Of a stretch of 64,000 bases of DNA, positions 51,787 through 59,890 are shown one piece after another. The notes beneath the pieces were generated by a model that worked only from the letters and a program-made list of their open reading frames with translations, ran no database searches and was not told the DNA's origin. How positions within the stretch are numbered: the stretch's first letter is position 1; each line of letters opens with the position of its first letter. The DNA lies in the NCBI GenBank assembly GCA_038182865.1, contig CP116226.1, forward strand, positions 1,116,001 to 1,180,000, in the 5' to 3' direction. The stretch is from Microbacterium enclense. Its GTDB lineage: Bacteria > Actinomycetota > Actinomycetes > Actinomycetales > Microbacteriaceae. The translations under genes were made by a program, and so were the position numbers.

Positions 51787-53528
51787 GACCGACGCAGGGA
51801 GTGACCTTCGGAGGACGGTACGAGCTCGATTCGCGTATTGCGATCGGCGGTATGGGCGAGGTGTGGGAGGCGACCGACCACGTCATCGGACGCACCGTCG
51901 CCATCAAGATCCTCAAAGACGAATACATGGGCGACCCCGGGTTCCTCGAGCGGTTCCGCGCCGAGGCCCGTCACGCGGCCCTGGTGAACCACGAGGGCAT
52001 CGCCAGCGTCTTCGACTACGGCGAGGAAGACGGCAGCGCCTTCCTCGTGATGGAGCTCGTCCCGGGCGAGGCCCTGTCGACCATCCTCGAGCGCGAGGGG
52101 TCCCTGTCGACCGACAAAACGCTCGACATCGTCGCTCAGACCGCTGCGGCACTCCAGGCTGCGCACGCGGCCGGTCTCGTGCACCGCGACATCAAGCCCG
52201 GCAACCTGCTGATCACCCCCGACGGTCGCGTGAAGATCACCGACTTCGGCATCGCGCGCATCGCCGACCAGGTGCCCCTGACGGCCACCGGCCAGGTCAT
52301 GGGCACCGTGCAGTACCTCTCGCCCGAGCAGGCGTCGGGCCACCCCGCATCGCCGGCGACCGACATCTACTCGCTCGGCATCGTCGCGTACGAGTGCCTC
52401 GCCGGCAAGCGTCCGTTCACGGGCGAGTCGCAGGTCGCGATCGCGATGGCGCAGATCAACGAGCAGCCCGCGCCCCTGCCGCCCACGGTGGCGGTTCCGG
52501 TGCAGAACCTCGTGATGGCGATGATCGCGAAGAAGCCCGACGACCGACCGGCGTCGGCCGCCGCCGTCTCGCGGGCCGCCACGGCGCTGCGCCGGGGAGA
52601 CCTCACCGCCGCCGCGGCCGCCGTCCCCGCGATCGCCGCGGGTGCCGCCGTCGCCGACGATGTGACGCAGCTCCTGTCGTCCGGGCAGACCGGTGCCGCG
52701 ACGCGTCTCATGCCGACGCCCGCGGCCACGTCGTTGCTGACCGAGGAGCACACCGAAGAGGTGGTGCCGCAGAAGAAGAAGCGCAGTCGCCTCACCTGGC
52801 CGCTCATCGCACTGATCGTCCTGCTCGTGCTGGTGCTCGGCGGCACGCTCGCCGCGCTTCTGACCAACCAGAACGACCCGGAACCCGCGCCCACCAGCTC
52901 GGCCCCGACGTCGGCGGCCCCGTCCCCCTCGCAGCCGTCGAACACGCCGTCGACGTCTCCGTCACAGAACCTGGTCGACGTCGACTCCCTCGGTCTGATG
53001 GGCCGTACCTGCGACGAGGCCCGCGAGATCCTGCGTGACAACGACCTGGCCGCGACCTGCGCCACGGGCAACGCGGCGACCAGCGCCGACCAGGTCGGCA
53101 AGGTCTACGTCGTCGACCCGACCGGTCGGAACCCCGCCGGGACGAACATCACGGTGACCACGTACGGCGAAGAGACGCCTCTCAGCACGCCCGGCACGCC
53201 GACCCTTCCCGCCACCGTCACCGCGGGCAGCACCATCCAGGTCTCGTGGCAGGCCTACACCTGCCCCGCGGGCACCGGGACCGTCACCTCCTACGACTTC
53301 ACCGCCACGGGGGGCACCTTCGCCACCAACGGGTCGTCGACCGCGTCGTTCTCGCCCGACGAGCGCAACGCCGAACTGCTGGTGAGCAACTCGCCCGGGT
53401 CGACCCTGCGGGTGACCTACACCGTGAGCTGCTCGGGAACCGACCGTTCCGCCGGCCCCTCGGGCGAGGCATCCGCGACCATCACCGGTGGTCAGACGCC
53501 CACGCCCACACCCACCGGCAACAACTGA
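51783..53528 (+). CDS. pknA: Ser/Thr protein kinase PknA with PASTA and extra Ig-like ectodomain
   Basis: The 581-residue kinase has a Hanks-type domain (residues ~13-270) with Lys42, catalytic Asp136 in VHRDIKPGN, and DFG at 154-156. A basic juxtamembrane KKKRSR, a helix (residues ~336-360) and a Pro/Ser/Thr linker follow. The outer part holds one PASTA-like domain (residues ~397-461) and a ~105-residue beta-rich, Cys-containing domain (residues ~470-572; VSWQAYTCPAGTG, RVTYTVSCSGT) that classical PknA proteins lack. That last domain may bind wall material. The gene is coupled to pbpA and lies 36 nt before pknB. Confidence 0.93.
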   Translation: MRPTQGVTFGGRYELDSRIAIGGMGEVWEATDHVIGRTVAIKILKDEYMGDPGFLERFRAEARHAALVNHEGIASVFDYGEEDGSAFLVMELVPGEALSTILEREGSLSTDKTLDIVAQTAAALQAAHAAGLVHRDIKPGNLLITPDGRVKITDFGIARIADQVPLTATGQVMGTVQYLSPEQASGHPASPATDIYSLGIVAYECLAGKRPFTGESQVAIAMAQINEQPAPLPPTVAVPVQNLVMAMIAKKPDDRPASAAAVSRAATALRRGDLTAAAAAVPAIAAGAAVADDVTQLLSSGQTGAATRLMPTPAATSLLTEEHTEEVVPQKKKRSRLTWPLIALIVLLVLVLGGTLAALLTNQNDPEPAPTSSAPTSAAPSPSQPSNTPSTSPSQNLVDVDSLGLMGRTCDEAREILRDNDLAATCATGNAATSADQVGKVYVVDPTGRNPAGTNITVTTYGEETPLSTPGTPTLPATVTAGSTIQVSWQAYTCPAGTGTVTSYDFTATGGTFATNGSSTASFSPDERNAELLVSNSPGSTLRVTYTVSCSGTDRSAGPSGEASATITGGQTPTPTPTGNN

Positions 53529-53564
53529 TCCCGCTCGCACACGCACCACGCCTGGAGTTCTTTC

Positions 53565-55292
53565 GTGACCACTGAGACGCGCGTCCTGTCCGGACGCTAC
53601 CGCGTTGACGACCTCATCGGTCGTGGCGGCATGGCGAGCGTCTATCGCGGCTACGACCAGACGCTCGGGCGGACGGTGGCCATCAAGATCCTCAAGGCCG
53701 ACCTCGCCGGAGACGCCGCGTTCCGCACGCGGTTCCGTCTCGAGGCGCAAGCCGCGTCGCGCATGGCCCACCCGACCATCGTGCGCGTGTTCGACGCGGG
53801 TGAAGACGTCGAGACCGGGCCGGACGGTCAGGAGCGTCCGGTCCCGTACATCGTGATGGAGCTCGTCCACGGCCGACTGCTCAAAGACATCATCTCCGCG
53901 GGCCCCGTGCCCACCGACGATGCGCTCCGCTACATCGACGGCATCCTGGAAGCTCTCGAGTACTCCCACCGCGCCGGCGTCGTGCACCGCGATATCAAGC
54001 CCGGCAACGTGATGATCACCGAGTCCGGTGGCGTGAAGGTCATGGACTTCGGTATCGCCCGTGCGGTGTCGGACTCGTCGTCGACGGTGGCCGAGACCAC
54101 CGCCATCGTGGGGACGGCCGCCTACTTCTCCCCCGAGCAGGCCAAGGGCGAGTCGGTCGACGCACGCGCCGACCTGTACTCCACGGGCGTCGTGCTCTAC
54201 GAGTTGCTCACCGGGCGCCCGCCGTTCCGAGGCGAGACGCCGGTTGCGGTGGCCTATCAGCACGTGAGCGAGGCTCCCGTCCCGCCGAGTGAGGTCAACG
54301 AGTCGGTGTCGACGGCTCTGGATGCCATCGTGCTCCGCGCTCTCGCGAAAGACCCGTTCCAGCGCCCCCAGGACGCGGCGAGCTTCCGCGAGTCGCTCGA
54401 TGCCACGATCGACGGCAAGGGTCCCACCAAGCGGCAGATGTCGGCGCTGTCGAACGAGCTGTACGGCCCGAACCCGCGTCAGGCGGCCGAGACCGCACGC
54501 TCGTTGCGGCAGTTGAGCACCGACACGACCATGCGGCGCACCCAGCCCGGTCCGCCGGTCGCCTGGATCTGGGCCGGCGTGACGGTTCTCGCGGTACTCC
54601 TCGTGGCGGTGCTGTTCTGGGTCATGCAGATCCAGCCGTCGAACGACGTCCCGACCGCCGGGCGGGCGGTTCCCAATCTCGTCGACATGTCGTACGACCG
54701 CGCCGTCGAGACGCTGCAGGAGCAGGACCTCGTCGCCAAGCGCGTCGACGAGCCGAGCGAGAAGATCGCCGCAGGGAACGTGACCCGCACGACGCCGGCG
54801 GCCGAGACCTCCGTGGCCGAAGGCCAAGAGGTCGTGCTGTACGTCTCGACCGGCCCCGATCTGGCGCAGGTTCCGGAACTGGAGGGCATGGGCGAGGAAG
54901 CCGCTCGGAACTCCCTGCAGCAAGCCGGTCTCTCGGTCGGCTCGATCCGTCGTCAGAACGATCCCGCTCTGGCCGCCGGCACCGTGATCTCGGCGAATGT
55001 GATGACCGGCGGCGCCGTCATGAACCTCGAGCCCGGCTCTGAACTTGCGAAGAACACGACCGTGAACCTCGTCGTCGCGAGCGGGCAGGTCGTCATCGTG
55101 GATTACACGGGCTACACCGTCGACGCGGCCAAGCGCGAGCTCGAGTCCGAGGCGATCCAGTTGTCGGTCAAGACGCAGGAAGATCCCGGATGCCGCGCCT
55201 CGGCGACTCCGACGGTGAACACGCAGTCGCTGGCTCCCGGTGAGGTGCCGGTCCACAGCGAGATCACCCTCAGCTTCTGCTCGGGCTCCTGA
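53565..55292 (+). CDS. pknB: Ser/Thr protein kinase PknB with three PASTA domains
   Basis: The 575-residue kinase has Gly-rich loop IGRGGMASVYRG, Lys41, catalytic Asp143 in VHRDIKPGN and DFG at 161-163. The activation loop is Thr/Ser-rich (SSSTVAETTAIVGT). A helix (residues ~331-353) precedes three PASTA domains (~368-430, 434-506, 508-575) that sense muropeptides or lipid II. Mycobacterial PknB has four. The GTG start follows GGAG. The 3' end overlaps the convergent pabA gene by 23 nt. Confidence 0.95.
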   Translation: MTTETRVLSGRYRVDDLIGRGGMASVYRGYDQTLGRTVAIKILKADLAGDAAFRTRFRLEAQAASRMAHPTIVRVFDAGEDVETGPDGQERPVPYIVMELVHGRLLKDIISAGPVPTDDALRYIDGILEALEYSHRAGVVHRDIKPGNVMITESGGVKVMDFGIARAVSDSSSTVAETTAIVGTAAYFSPEQAKGESVDARADLYSTGVVLYELLTGRPPFRGETPVAVAYQHVSEAPVPPSEVNESVSTALDAIVLRALAKDPFQRPQDAASFRESLDATIDGKGPTKRQMSALSNELYGPNPRQAAETARSLRQLSTDTTMRRTQPGPPVAWIWAGVTVLAVLLVAVLFWVMQIQPSNDVPTAGRAVPNLVDMSYDRAVETLQEQDLVAKRVDEPSEKIAAGNVTRTTPAAETSVAEGQEVVLYVSTGPDLAQVPELEGMGEEAARNSLQQAGLSVGSIRRQNDPALAAGTVISANVMTGGAVMNLEPGSELAKNTTVNLVVASGQVVIVDYTGYTVDAAKRELESEAIQLSVKTQEDPGCRASATPTVNTQSLAPGEVPVHSEITLSFCSGS

Positions 55293-55920
55293 GTCCGCGG
55301 GGGTGAAGCAGGGCGCCGCGCGCGGCCGCGCCCTCGAACCCGGCATCCTCCATCCACCTGCCCAGGAGCAGATGACCTCCCTCGGTCAGGACGCTCTCGG
55401 GATGGAACTGCACTCCCACGATCGGTGACGAGCGATGCTGCACGCCCATGATGACGCCGCTGTCGGTGCGCGCGGTGACCTCGAGTTCGGGTGGCAGCGT
55501 CTCTTCGGAGATGGCGAGCGAGTGATAGCGCGTCGCCTCGAACCCGTCGGGGAGGTCGGCGAACACCCCGCGCCCGTCATGGCGGATGCGGCTGGTGATG
55601 CCGTGAAGGAGCTCGGGTGCGTGCGCCACCCGCGCACCGAACGCGACGGCGATGGCCTGATGCCCGAGGCACACCCCCAGCAACGGGATGCCGCCCTCGT
55701 GCGCCGTATGCACCACGTCGATCGACTGACCCGCATCATCCGGATGTCCCGGACCGGGCGAGATCACGATGGCATCCACTCGGCTCGACAGGGAATCCTC
55801 GAGCGCCGGATCATCGGCTGAGACGGTCTTCACGGACGCTCCGAGATCGCGGAGATATCCGACGAGGGTATGGACGAAGCTGTCGCGGTTGTCGACGACG
55901 ACCACCCGCCACCGACTCAC
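55270..55920 (-). CDS. pabA: glutamine amidotransferase, PabA/TrpG type
   Basis: The 216-residue class I glutamine amidotransferase supplies ammonia for para-aminobenzoate (folate) or anthranilate (Trp) synthesis. The oxyanion and catalytic Cys motif is LLGVCLGHQAIA; the His-Glu pair is in VQFHPESVLTEGG; the N-terminus is VVVVDNRDSFVHTL. It lies in the position of trpG/pabA near actinobacterial origins. The GTG start overlaps the stop of the 51-residue membrane gene. No pabB or trpE is nearby, so the partner synthase is elsewhere. Confidence 0.93.
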   Translation of the reverse strand: MSRWRVVVVDNRDSFVHTLVGYLRDLGASVKTVSADDPALEDSLSSRVDAIVISPGPGHPDDAGQSIDVVHTAHEGGIPLLGVCLGHQAIAVAFGARVAHAPELLHGITSRIRHDGRGVFADLPDGFEATRYHSLAISEETLPPELEVTARTDSGVIMGVQHRSSPIVGVQFHPESVLTEGGHLLLGRWMEDAGFEGAAARGALLHPRGLRSPSRS

Positions 55921-56072
55921 TCGACCGTGACCTCCTGTGGATAGACGAGGTCGCTGACCCAGGGGAAGACGTAGAAGAAGAGTCCGTACAGCACCGCAGC
56001 TGCGAGGACGAGAAGGATGAGGACCCGCACCCACCAGGGTCCGGGAAGCACACGCCAGAGGGCTCCGTACAT
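55917..56072 (-). CDS. 51-residue single-helix membrane protein
   Basis: The product starts MYGALWRVLPGPWWVRVLIL, continues with a single hydrophobic helix, and ends VYPQEVTVE. Its ATG overlaps the sortase stop and its stop overlaps the pabA start, 4 nt each, so it is a real, co-translated gene. It is known only as a small hypothetical in this position. It could be a sortase accessory, but nothing in the sequence proves it. Confidence 0.75.
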   Translation of the reverse strand: MYGALWRVLPGPWWVRVLILLVLAAAVLYGLFFYVFPWVSDLVYPQEVTVE

Positions 56073-56869
56073 CAGGCGGCTCCAGAGGTCAGTGAGACGG
56101 GGGCGCCGTTGGCGCGCGGCGTGAACGACTCGAAGACGCCGTAGCCGATGGCACGCTCCGAGAAGCCGTAGCGCGGGCTGCACGTCGTCATGGTGATCAG
56201 ACGATCGGTGGCCTCGACCTCGGAGGCTTGCGGCACCGGCAACAGCACGCCGACACCGTCAGGGCGCACGTACTCGAGATTGCGGTAACGGTAGGTGTAC
56301 CAGCCCTGCTGCGTCTCGACGACGATGGCGTCACCGATGCGCAACGAGGGAAGGTCGGCGAACGGCGCGCCGTGGCTGCCGCGATGACCGGCGATGGCGA
56401 AGTTGCCCGTCTGACCCGGCATGGCGTTGCCGGGGTAGTGACCGATGCCGATGGGGTCCAGGGTGACCGACGAGCTCACTCCGCCGGCCAGCATGAACTG
56501 GTAGTCGGCACCGAGACGCGGGATGCGCAGCACACCGAACACCTCGCCGTCCCCCGGCTGCGGGAGCGCGGGCGGATCGGCGGTGGCGGGTGCCGTGGGA
56601 GCGGTGGACTCCGACGACGACGGGGACGGCGATGGCAGGGGCGGAGGCGGCTCCGACGCCCACTGTTCGGTGAGCGAATTGGCCTCGCTCTTGAACTGTG
56701 CGCCGATGATCGCGTCACCGATCCAGAGCTGCCACGCGACGAAGAGGAGGACGAGCACACCCGCGGTGAGGAGCAGGTCACCGATCACACCGATCACCGA
56801 CGCCCCGCGTCGCGGGGCACGACGGCGACGGGCGTCGCGTCGGGTCGGCGGCGAGGAAGTGGTGTGCAC
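56072..56869 (-). CDS. srtE: class E sortase
   Basis: The 265-residue sortase has a basic N-tail, one helix (residues ~26-50), a Ser/Pro-rich linker and the sortase barrel. Catalytic residues are His162 (AIAGHRG), Cys230 (TMTTCSP) and Arg239 (SERAIGY). Class E enzymes, common in high-GC actinobacteria, favour LAXTG-type signals. The GTG start is leaderless-type, with TAGAAT 6 nt upstream. No sortase substrate is encoded in the window. Confidence 0.95.
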   Translation of the reverse strand: MHTTSSPPTRRDARRRRAPRRGASVIGVIGDLLLTAGVLVLLFVAWQLWIGDAIIGAQFKSEANSLTEQWASEPPPPLPSPSPSSSESTAPTAPATADPPALPQPGDGEVFGVLRIPRLGADYQFMLAGGVSSSVTLDPIGIGHYPGNAMPGQTGNFAIAGHRGSHGAPFADLPSLRIGDAIVVETQQGWYTYRYRNLEYVRPDGVGVLLPVPQASEVEATDRLITMTTCSPRYGFSERAIGYGVFESFTPRANGAPVSLTSGAA

Positions 56870-56875
56870 CAGGCG

Positions 56876-56881
56876 ATTCTA
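56876..56881 (-). promoter_or_regulatory. -10 box, leaderless start of srtE
   Basis: On the minus strand this reads TAGAAT, 6 nt before the GTG at 56869. Confidence 0.55.
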
Positions 56882-56910
56882 GTTCCGTGGGTCGTCAGGC
56901 ACCTGAGCAT

Positions 56911-56916
56911 TAGACT
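56911..56916 (+). promoter_or_regulatory. -10 box, leaderless start of crgA
   Basis: TAGACT ends 6 nt before the crgA ATG at 56923. The srtE and crgA -10 boxes are only 29 bp apart, back to back. Confidence 0.55.
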
Positions 56917-56922
56917 GGCCGC

Positions 56923-57162
56923 ATGGCTCGAACTGGTAACGGCGACGACCCGATCGCGGAGCGCAACGAAGGCGCATCGGCACCGAACCCCGTGTGGTTC
57001 CTGCCCATCATGATCGGCCTGATGCTCATCGGCCTGGTGTGGGTTCTGGTGTTCTACCTGAGCAACTCGCAGTTCCCCATTCCGGGCATCGGCCCGTGGA
57101 ACCTCGTCATCGGGTTCGGCATCGCGTTCGTGGGCTTCTTGATGACCACGCGCTGGCGCTGA
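56923..57162 (+). CDS. crgA: cell division protein CrgA
   Basis: The 79-residue protein has a polar N-tail and two helices (WFLPIMIGLMLIGLVWVLVFYL and a second ending FLMTTRWR), the standard CrgA layout. It recruits the septal peptidoglycan machinery and is conserved at this place near the actinobacterial origin. The ATG follows TAGACT by 6 nt. Confidence 0.95.
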   Translation: MARTGNGDDPIAERNEGASAPNPVWFLPIMIGLMLIGLVWVLVFYLSNSQFPIPGIGPWNLVIGFGIAFVGFLMTTRWR

Positions 57163-57174
57163 CCAGCCGCCGAG

Positions 57175-57221
57175 TTACACACGTGTAATTCATCCCCATC
57201 TGTGGATGAAGCTGTGGATAA
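57175..57221. promoter_or_regulatory. DnaA boxes and palindrome between crgA and the rhomboid gene
   Basis: TGTGGATAA (57213-57221) is the complement of the consensus DnaA box TTATCCACA. TGTGGATGA (57201-57209) differs by one base and is 12 bp away in the same direction. The inverted repeat TTACAC-AC-GTGTAA lies just upstream at 57175-57188. The region separates two converging genes, so it has no promoter duty. Confidence 0.6.
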
Positions 57222-57224
57222 CTT

Positions 57225-58154
57225 TCAGTAGTACACGACCACAGGCACGACGAGCAGGGCCAGAAGTGCGACCGTCACCGCGGTCAGCAGCCCGATCTGC
57301 AGCGGCTTCTGTCGGGCCAGTCGCGTTCGCGCGTACACGAGACCGACCACCGCGCCCGTGATGAGGCCGCCGAGGTGCGCCTGCCACGAGATGCCGACGT
57401 TGTTGAGGGCGCCGACGAAGTCACCGGTGCCGATCGAGGAGATCAACGCGACGACGAACGGCCATGCGAAGTTGATGCCGATCAGCACGGCGATCACCCG
57501 GATGTCGGCCCCGATGTGCCGACCGATCACGAGCAACGCCCCGAAGAGGGCGAAGATCGCCCCCGATGCCCCGACGACGGGCGTCAAGGGCGCCAGGAGA
57601 GCGACCGCTACGGATCCGCCGATGGTGCCCAGCACGTAGAGCACCACGAAGCGCCATCGTCCGAGCAGAGGCTCGAGGTTGCGCCCGATGAACCACAGCG
57701 CGAGCATGTTCAGCCCGACGTGGAAGAACCCCGAGTGCACGAGCGACACGGTGAGCAGGCGCCAGGGCTCGAAGGAACCGAACTGCGGCACGAGATACGG
57801 ACCGTAGAACGGCAGGGCATTGTCGAGGATCGGCCCCACACCCGGGATGATGCCGATGATGTACGCCAGGCCCGTCACCGCGATGATCGCCAGCGTCGCG
57901 ACGGGTCGACGCGAAGACACGACGACCGCCGGGCGGGATGACGACCACCGGCGTTCGGCCTTCTTCTGCGCGGGAGTCTCGGAGGCGCGCTGCTGCGCCA
58001 TGCACTCGGGGCAGATCACGCCGACGGCGGCGGGGGTGCGGCACTCCGAACAGACCGTGCGCAGGCACCGCTGACAGAGCACGAAGCTCTGACGATCCGG
58101 ATGCCGGTAACAGAAATTGTCGCTGTTACGACGGAATTCGTCGGTGGTGGACAC
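57225..58154 (-). CDS. rhomboid family intramembrane protease with N-terminal zinc-finger
   Basis: The 309-residue protein has an N-terminal Cys/His cluster (Cys15, His18, Cys27, Cys30, Cys35, Cys38, Cys48, Cys51), a B-box-like zinc fold. A seven-helix rhomboid follows: WRLLTVSLVHSGFFHVGLNML (His and Asn of the oxyanion site), GASGAIFALFG with Ser197, and HLGG with His260. All catalytic residues are present. The GTG start lies 18 nt after ppiA with AGAGG, so the two are co-transcribed. Confidence 0.93.
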   Translation of the reverse strand: MSTTDEFRRNSDNFCYRHPDRQSFVLCQRCLRTVCSECRTPAAVGVICPECMAQQRASETPAQKKAERRWSSSRPAVVVSSRRPVATLAIIAVTGLAYIIGIIPGVGPILDNALPFYGPYLVPQFGSFEPWRLLTVSLVHSGFFHVGLNMLALWFIGRNLEPLLGRWRFVVLYVLGTIGGSVAVALLAPLTPVVGASGAIFALFGALLVIGRHIGADIRVIAVLIGINFAWPFVVALISSIGTGDFVGALNNVGISWQAHLGGLITGAVVGLVYARTRLARQKPLQIGLLTAVTVALLALLVVPVVVYY

Positions 58155-58172
58155 CCGCCGCCGCCTCTGAGG

Positions 58173-58730
58173 TCAGACCGAGACGACGTCGACCGAGTGC
58201 AGGACGACGTCGGCCTTCGGGCGGTCCTGGGCCCCGGTGGGCACCGCGGCGATGGCGTCGACGACGGCCTTGGACGCGTCATCCGCTACCTCGCCGAAGA
58301 TCGTGTGCTTGCCCTGCAGCCACGGGGTCGGGTCGGTCGTGATGAAGAACTGCGAGCCGTTCGTGCCCTCCGGCTGGCCGGTGATGGCGTTGCGACGCAG
58401 ACCCGCGTTGGCCATGGCGAGCTTGTAGGGGGCGTTGAAGTCGAGTTCGGGGTGGATCTCGTCGTTGAAGTTGTAGCCGGGACCCCCGATGCCCTGACCG
58501 AGGGGGTCTCCGCCCTGGATCATGAAGTTGGGGATGATGCGGTGGAAGATCACGTCCTTATAGAGCGGACCTTCACCCTTGGCGCCGGTGGCGGGGTTGG
58601 TCCATTCCTGGGTTCCATCGGACAGACCGATGAAGTTGCGGACGGTACGAGGAGCGTGGTCGCCGAACAGGTTGACCACGATGTCGCCGTGGTTGGTGTG
58701 CAAGGTCGCGACGGCGGTGTGAGAAGCCAT
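58173..58730 (-). CDS. ppiA: peptidyl-prolyl cis-trans isomerase, cyclophilin type
   Basis: The 185-residue cytoplasmic cyclophilin has the full signature VIFHRIIPNFMIQGGDPLGQG, then KLAMANAG and GTNGSQFFITT and TIFGEV. It catalyses proline isomerisation during folding. It is the first gene of a two-gene unit with the rhomboid protease, the same neighbourhood as in mycobacteria. The ATG follows GAGAAT (58737-58742, minus strand) by 6 nt. Confidence 0.96.
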   Translation of the reverse strand: MASHTAVATLHTNHGDIVVNLFGDHAPRTVRNFIGLSDGTQEWTNPATGAKGEGPLYKDVIFHRIIPNFMIQGGDPLGQGIGGPGYNFNDEIHPELDFNAPYKLAMANAGLRRNAITGQPEGTNGSQFFITTDPTPWLQGKHTIFGEVADDASKAVVDAIAAVPTGAQDRPKADVVLHSVDVVSV

Positions 58731-58830
58731 GGGTACATTCTCTCAGAGTTATCTGCAAGGGTCCGTGGTGGGCACCGCTCGGTCTGGCAAGATGAAGCAA
58801 CGTACATCCCATCGACAGGGAGGATGAGCC

Positions 58831-59403
58831 GTGGGCCTCAGCCGCAAGAGCAAGAAGGAACTGCGCAAGCTCCAGAAGCACGCCGCGAAGGTGTGGGAGT
58901 CGCAGCAGGTGCTGCTGGGCGAGAGCGGAAAGGTGGCTCGCGAAGCCGGCCACCAGCTCGGTCGCTTCAGCCGCGAAGACCTGGTCCCCGCCGTGCAGGA
59001 CGGGTACAACAAGTACGCCGCTCCGTACGTCGACAAGAGCGTGAAGTACAGCAACCGCTTCCTGAGCAACAAGGTCATCCCGGCTGCCGGCGCGGTCGTC
59101 GGCGGAGCCATGTCGGTGTGGGATGCCGCGGGCGACACGCGTGACCGCCTCGCCAAGGGCCAGGGTTTCGACCTCGACGCCCACAAGTACGCCAAGCGCG
59201 CGGAGAAGTACGGCAAGAAGGCTTCCAAGCGCCTCGCCAAGAAGCTTCCCCAGCAGAACGACGGCATCGGTGCCGGTGGCGTCATCGCCATCATCCTCGG
59301 TGTCGTCGCCGCAGCCGGCGTGGCATACGCCGCGTGGCAGACCCTGCGCGCCGACGACGAATTGTGGGTTGCCGACGACCCGCTGCGTGCGCCGGACGCG
59401 TGA
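58831..59403 (+). CDS. basic protein with C-terminal membrane helix (unknown)
   Basis: The 190-residue protein is Lys-rich at the N-terminus (GLSRKSKKELRKLQKHAAKVW) and again in the middle (HKYAKRAEKYGKKASKRLAKK). It has a Gly/Ala segment near residue 90 and a clear helix at residues ~150-168, then a short acidic tail. The family is not recognised. GGGAGGA 7 nt upstream supports the GTG. It overlaps the YbaK gene by 4 nt, so the two are coupled. Confidence 0.75.
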   Translation: MGLSRKSKKELRKLQKHAAKVWESQQVLLGESGKVAREAGHQLGRFSREDLVPAVQDGYNKYAAPYVDKSVKYSNRFLSNKVIPAAGAVVGGAMSVWDAAGDTRDRLAKGQGFDLDAHKYAKRAEKYGKKASKRLAKKLPQQNDGIGAGGVIAIILGVVAAAGVAYAAWQTLRADDELWVADDPLRAPDA

Positions 59404-59873
59404 GCGACCCCACCGATCGAGTCCGAGAGGCCGCGCGTGAGCGCGGCCTCTCTGTCGATGTGCGCCCGCGGCCTGCGGCGTCGAGTCTCGATGAGGCCGC
59501 CGAACTGCTCGGCATCCCCGCGGCGTCGATCGTGAAGACGCTGGTCGTCAAGCGATCCGACGACACTTATTTGTTCGCCCTCATCCCCGGGGATCGCGCC
59601 ATCTCGTGGCCGAAACTGCGGGCTGTCGTCGGCGTCAACAAGCTTCGCCTGCCCGAGCCGAAGCTCGCCCTCGCCGCGACGGGTTACGAGCGCGGCACGA
59701 TCGTCCCGATCGGCAGCACAACCGCATGGCCCGTGTACGCCGACGAGAGCATCGTCGGACAGCGCATCGCGATGGGTGCCGGCGCCCACGGATACAGTCT
59801 GTTCGTCGAGGCCGACGACCTCATCCGCGCGTACGACGCCACGGTGGCCGATATCTCGGTGAAGCGAGAGTAA
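59400..59873 (+). CDS. YbaK/EbsC family aminoacyl-tRNA deacylase
   Basis: The 157-residue YbaK-fold protein has the conserved AASIVKTLVVKRSDD (catalytic Lys), LIPGDRAISWPKLR and GYERGTIVPIG segments. Members hydrolyse wrongly charged Cys-tRNA(Pro) or Ala-tRNA(Pro). The GTG start overlaps the preceding stop (GTGA). It is free-standing and not fused to ProRS. Confidence 0.9.
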   Translation: MSDPTDRVREAARERGLSVDVRPRPAASSLDEAAELLGIPAASIVKTLVVKRSDDTYLFALIPGDRAISWPKLRAVVGVNKLRLPEPKLALAATGYERGTIVPIGSTTAWPVYADESIVGQRIAMGAGAHGYSLFVEADDLIRAYDATVADISVKRE

Positions 59874-59890
59874 GACGAGCTGATGCCCGG

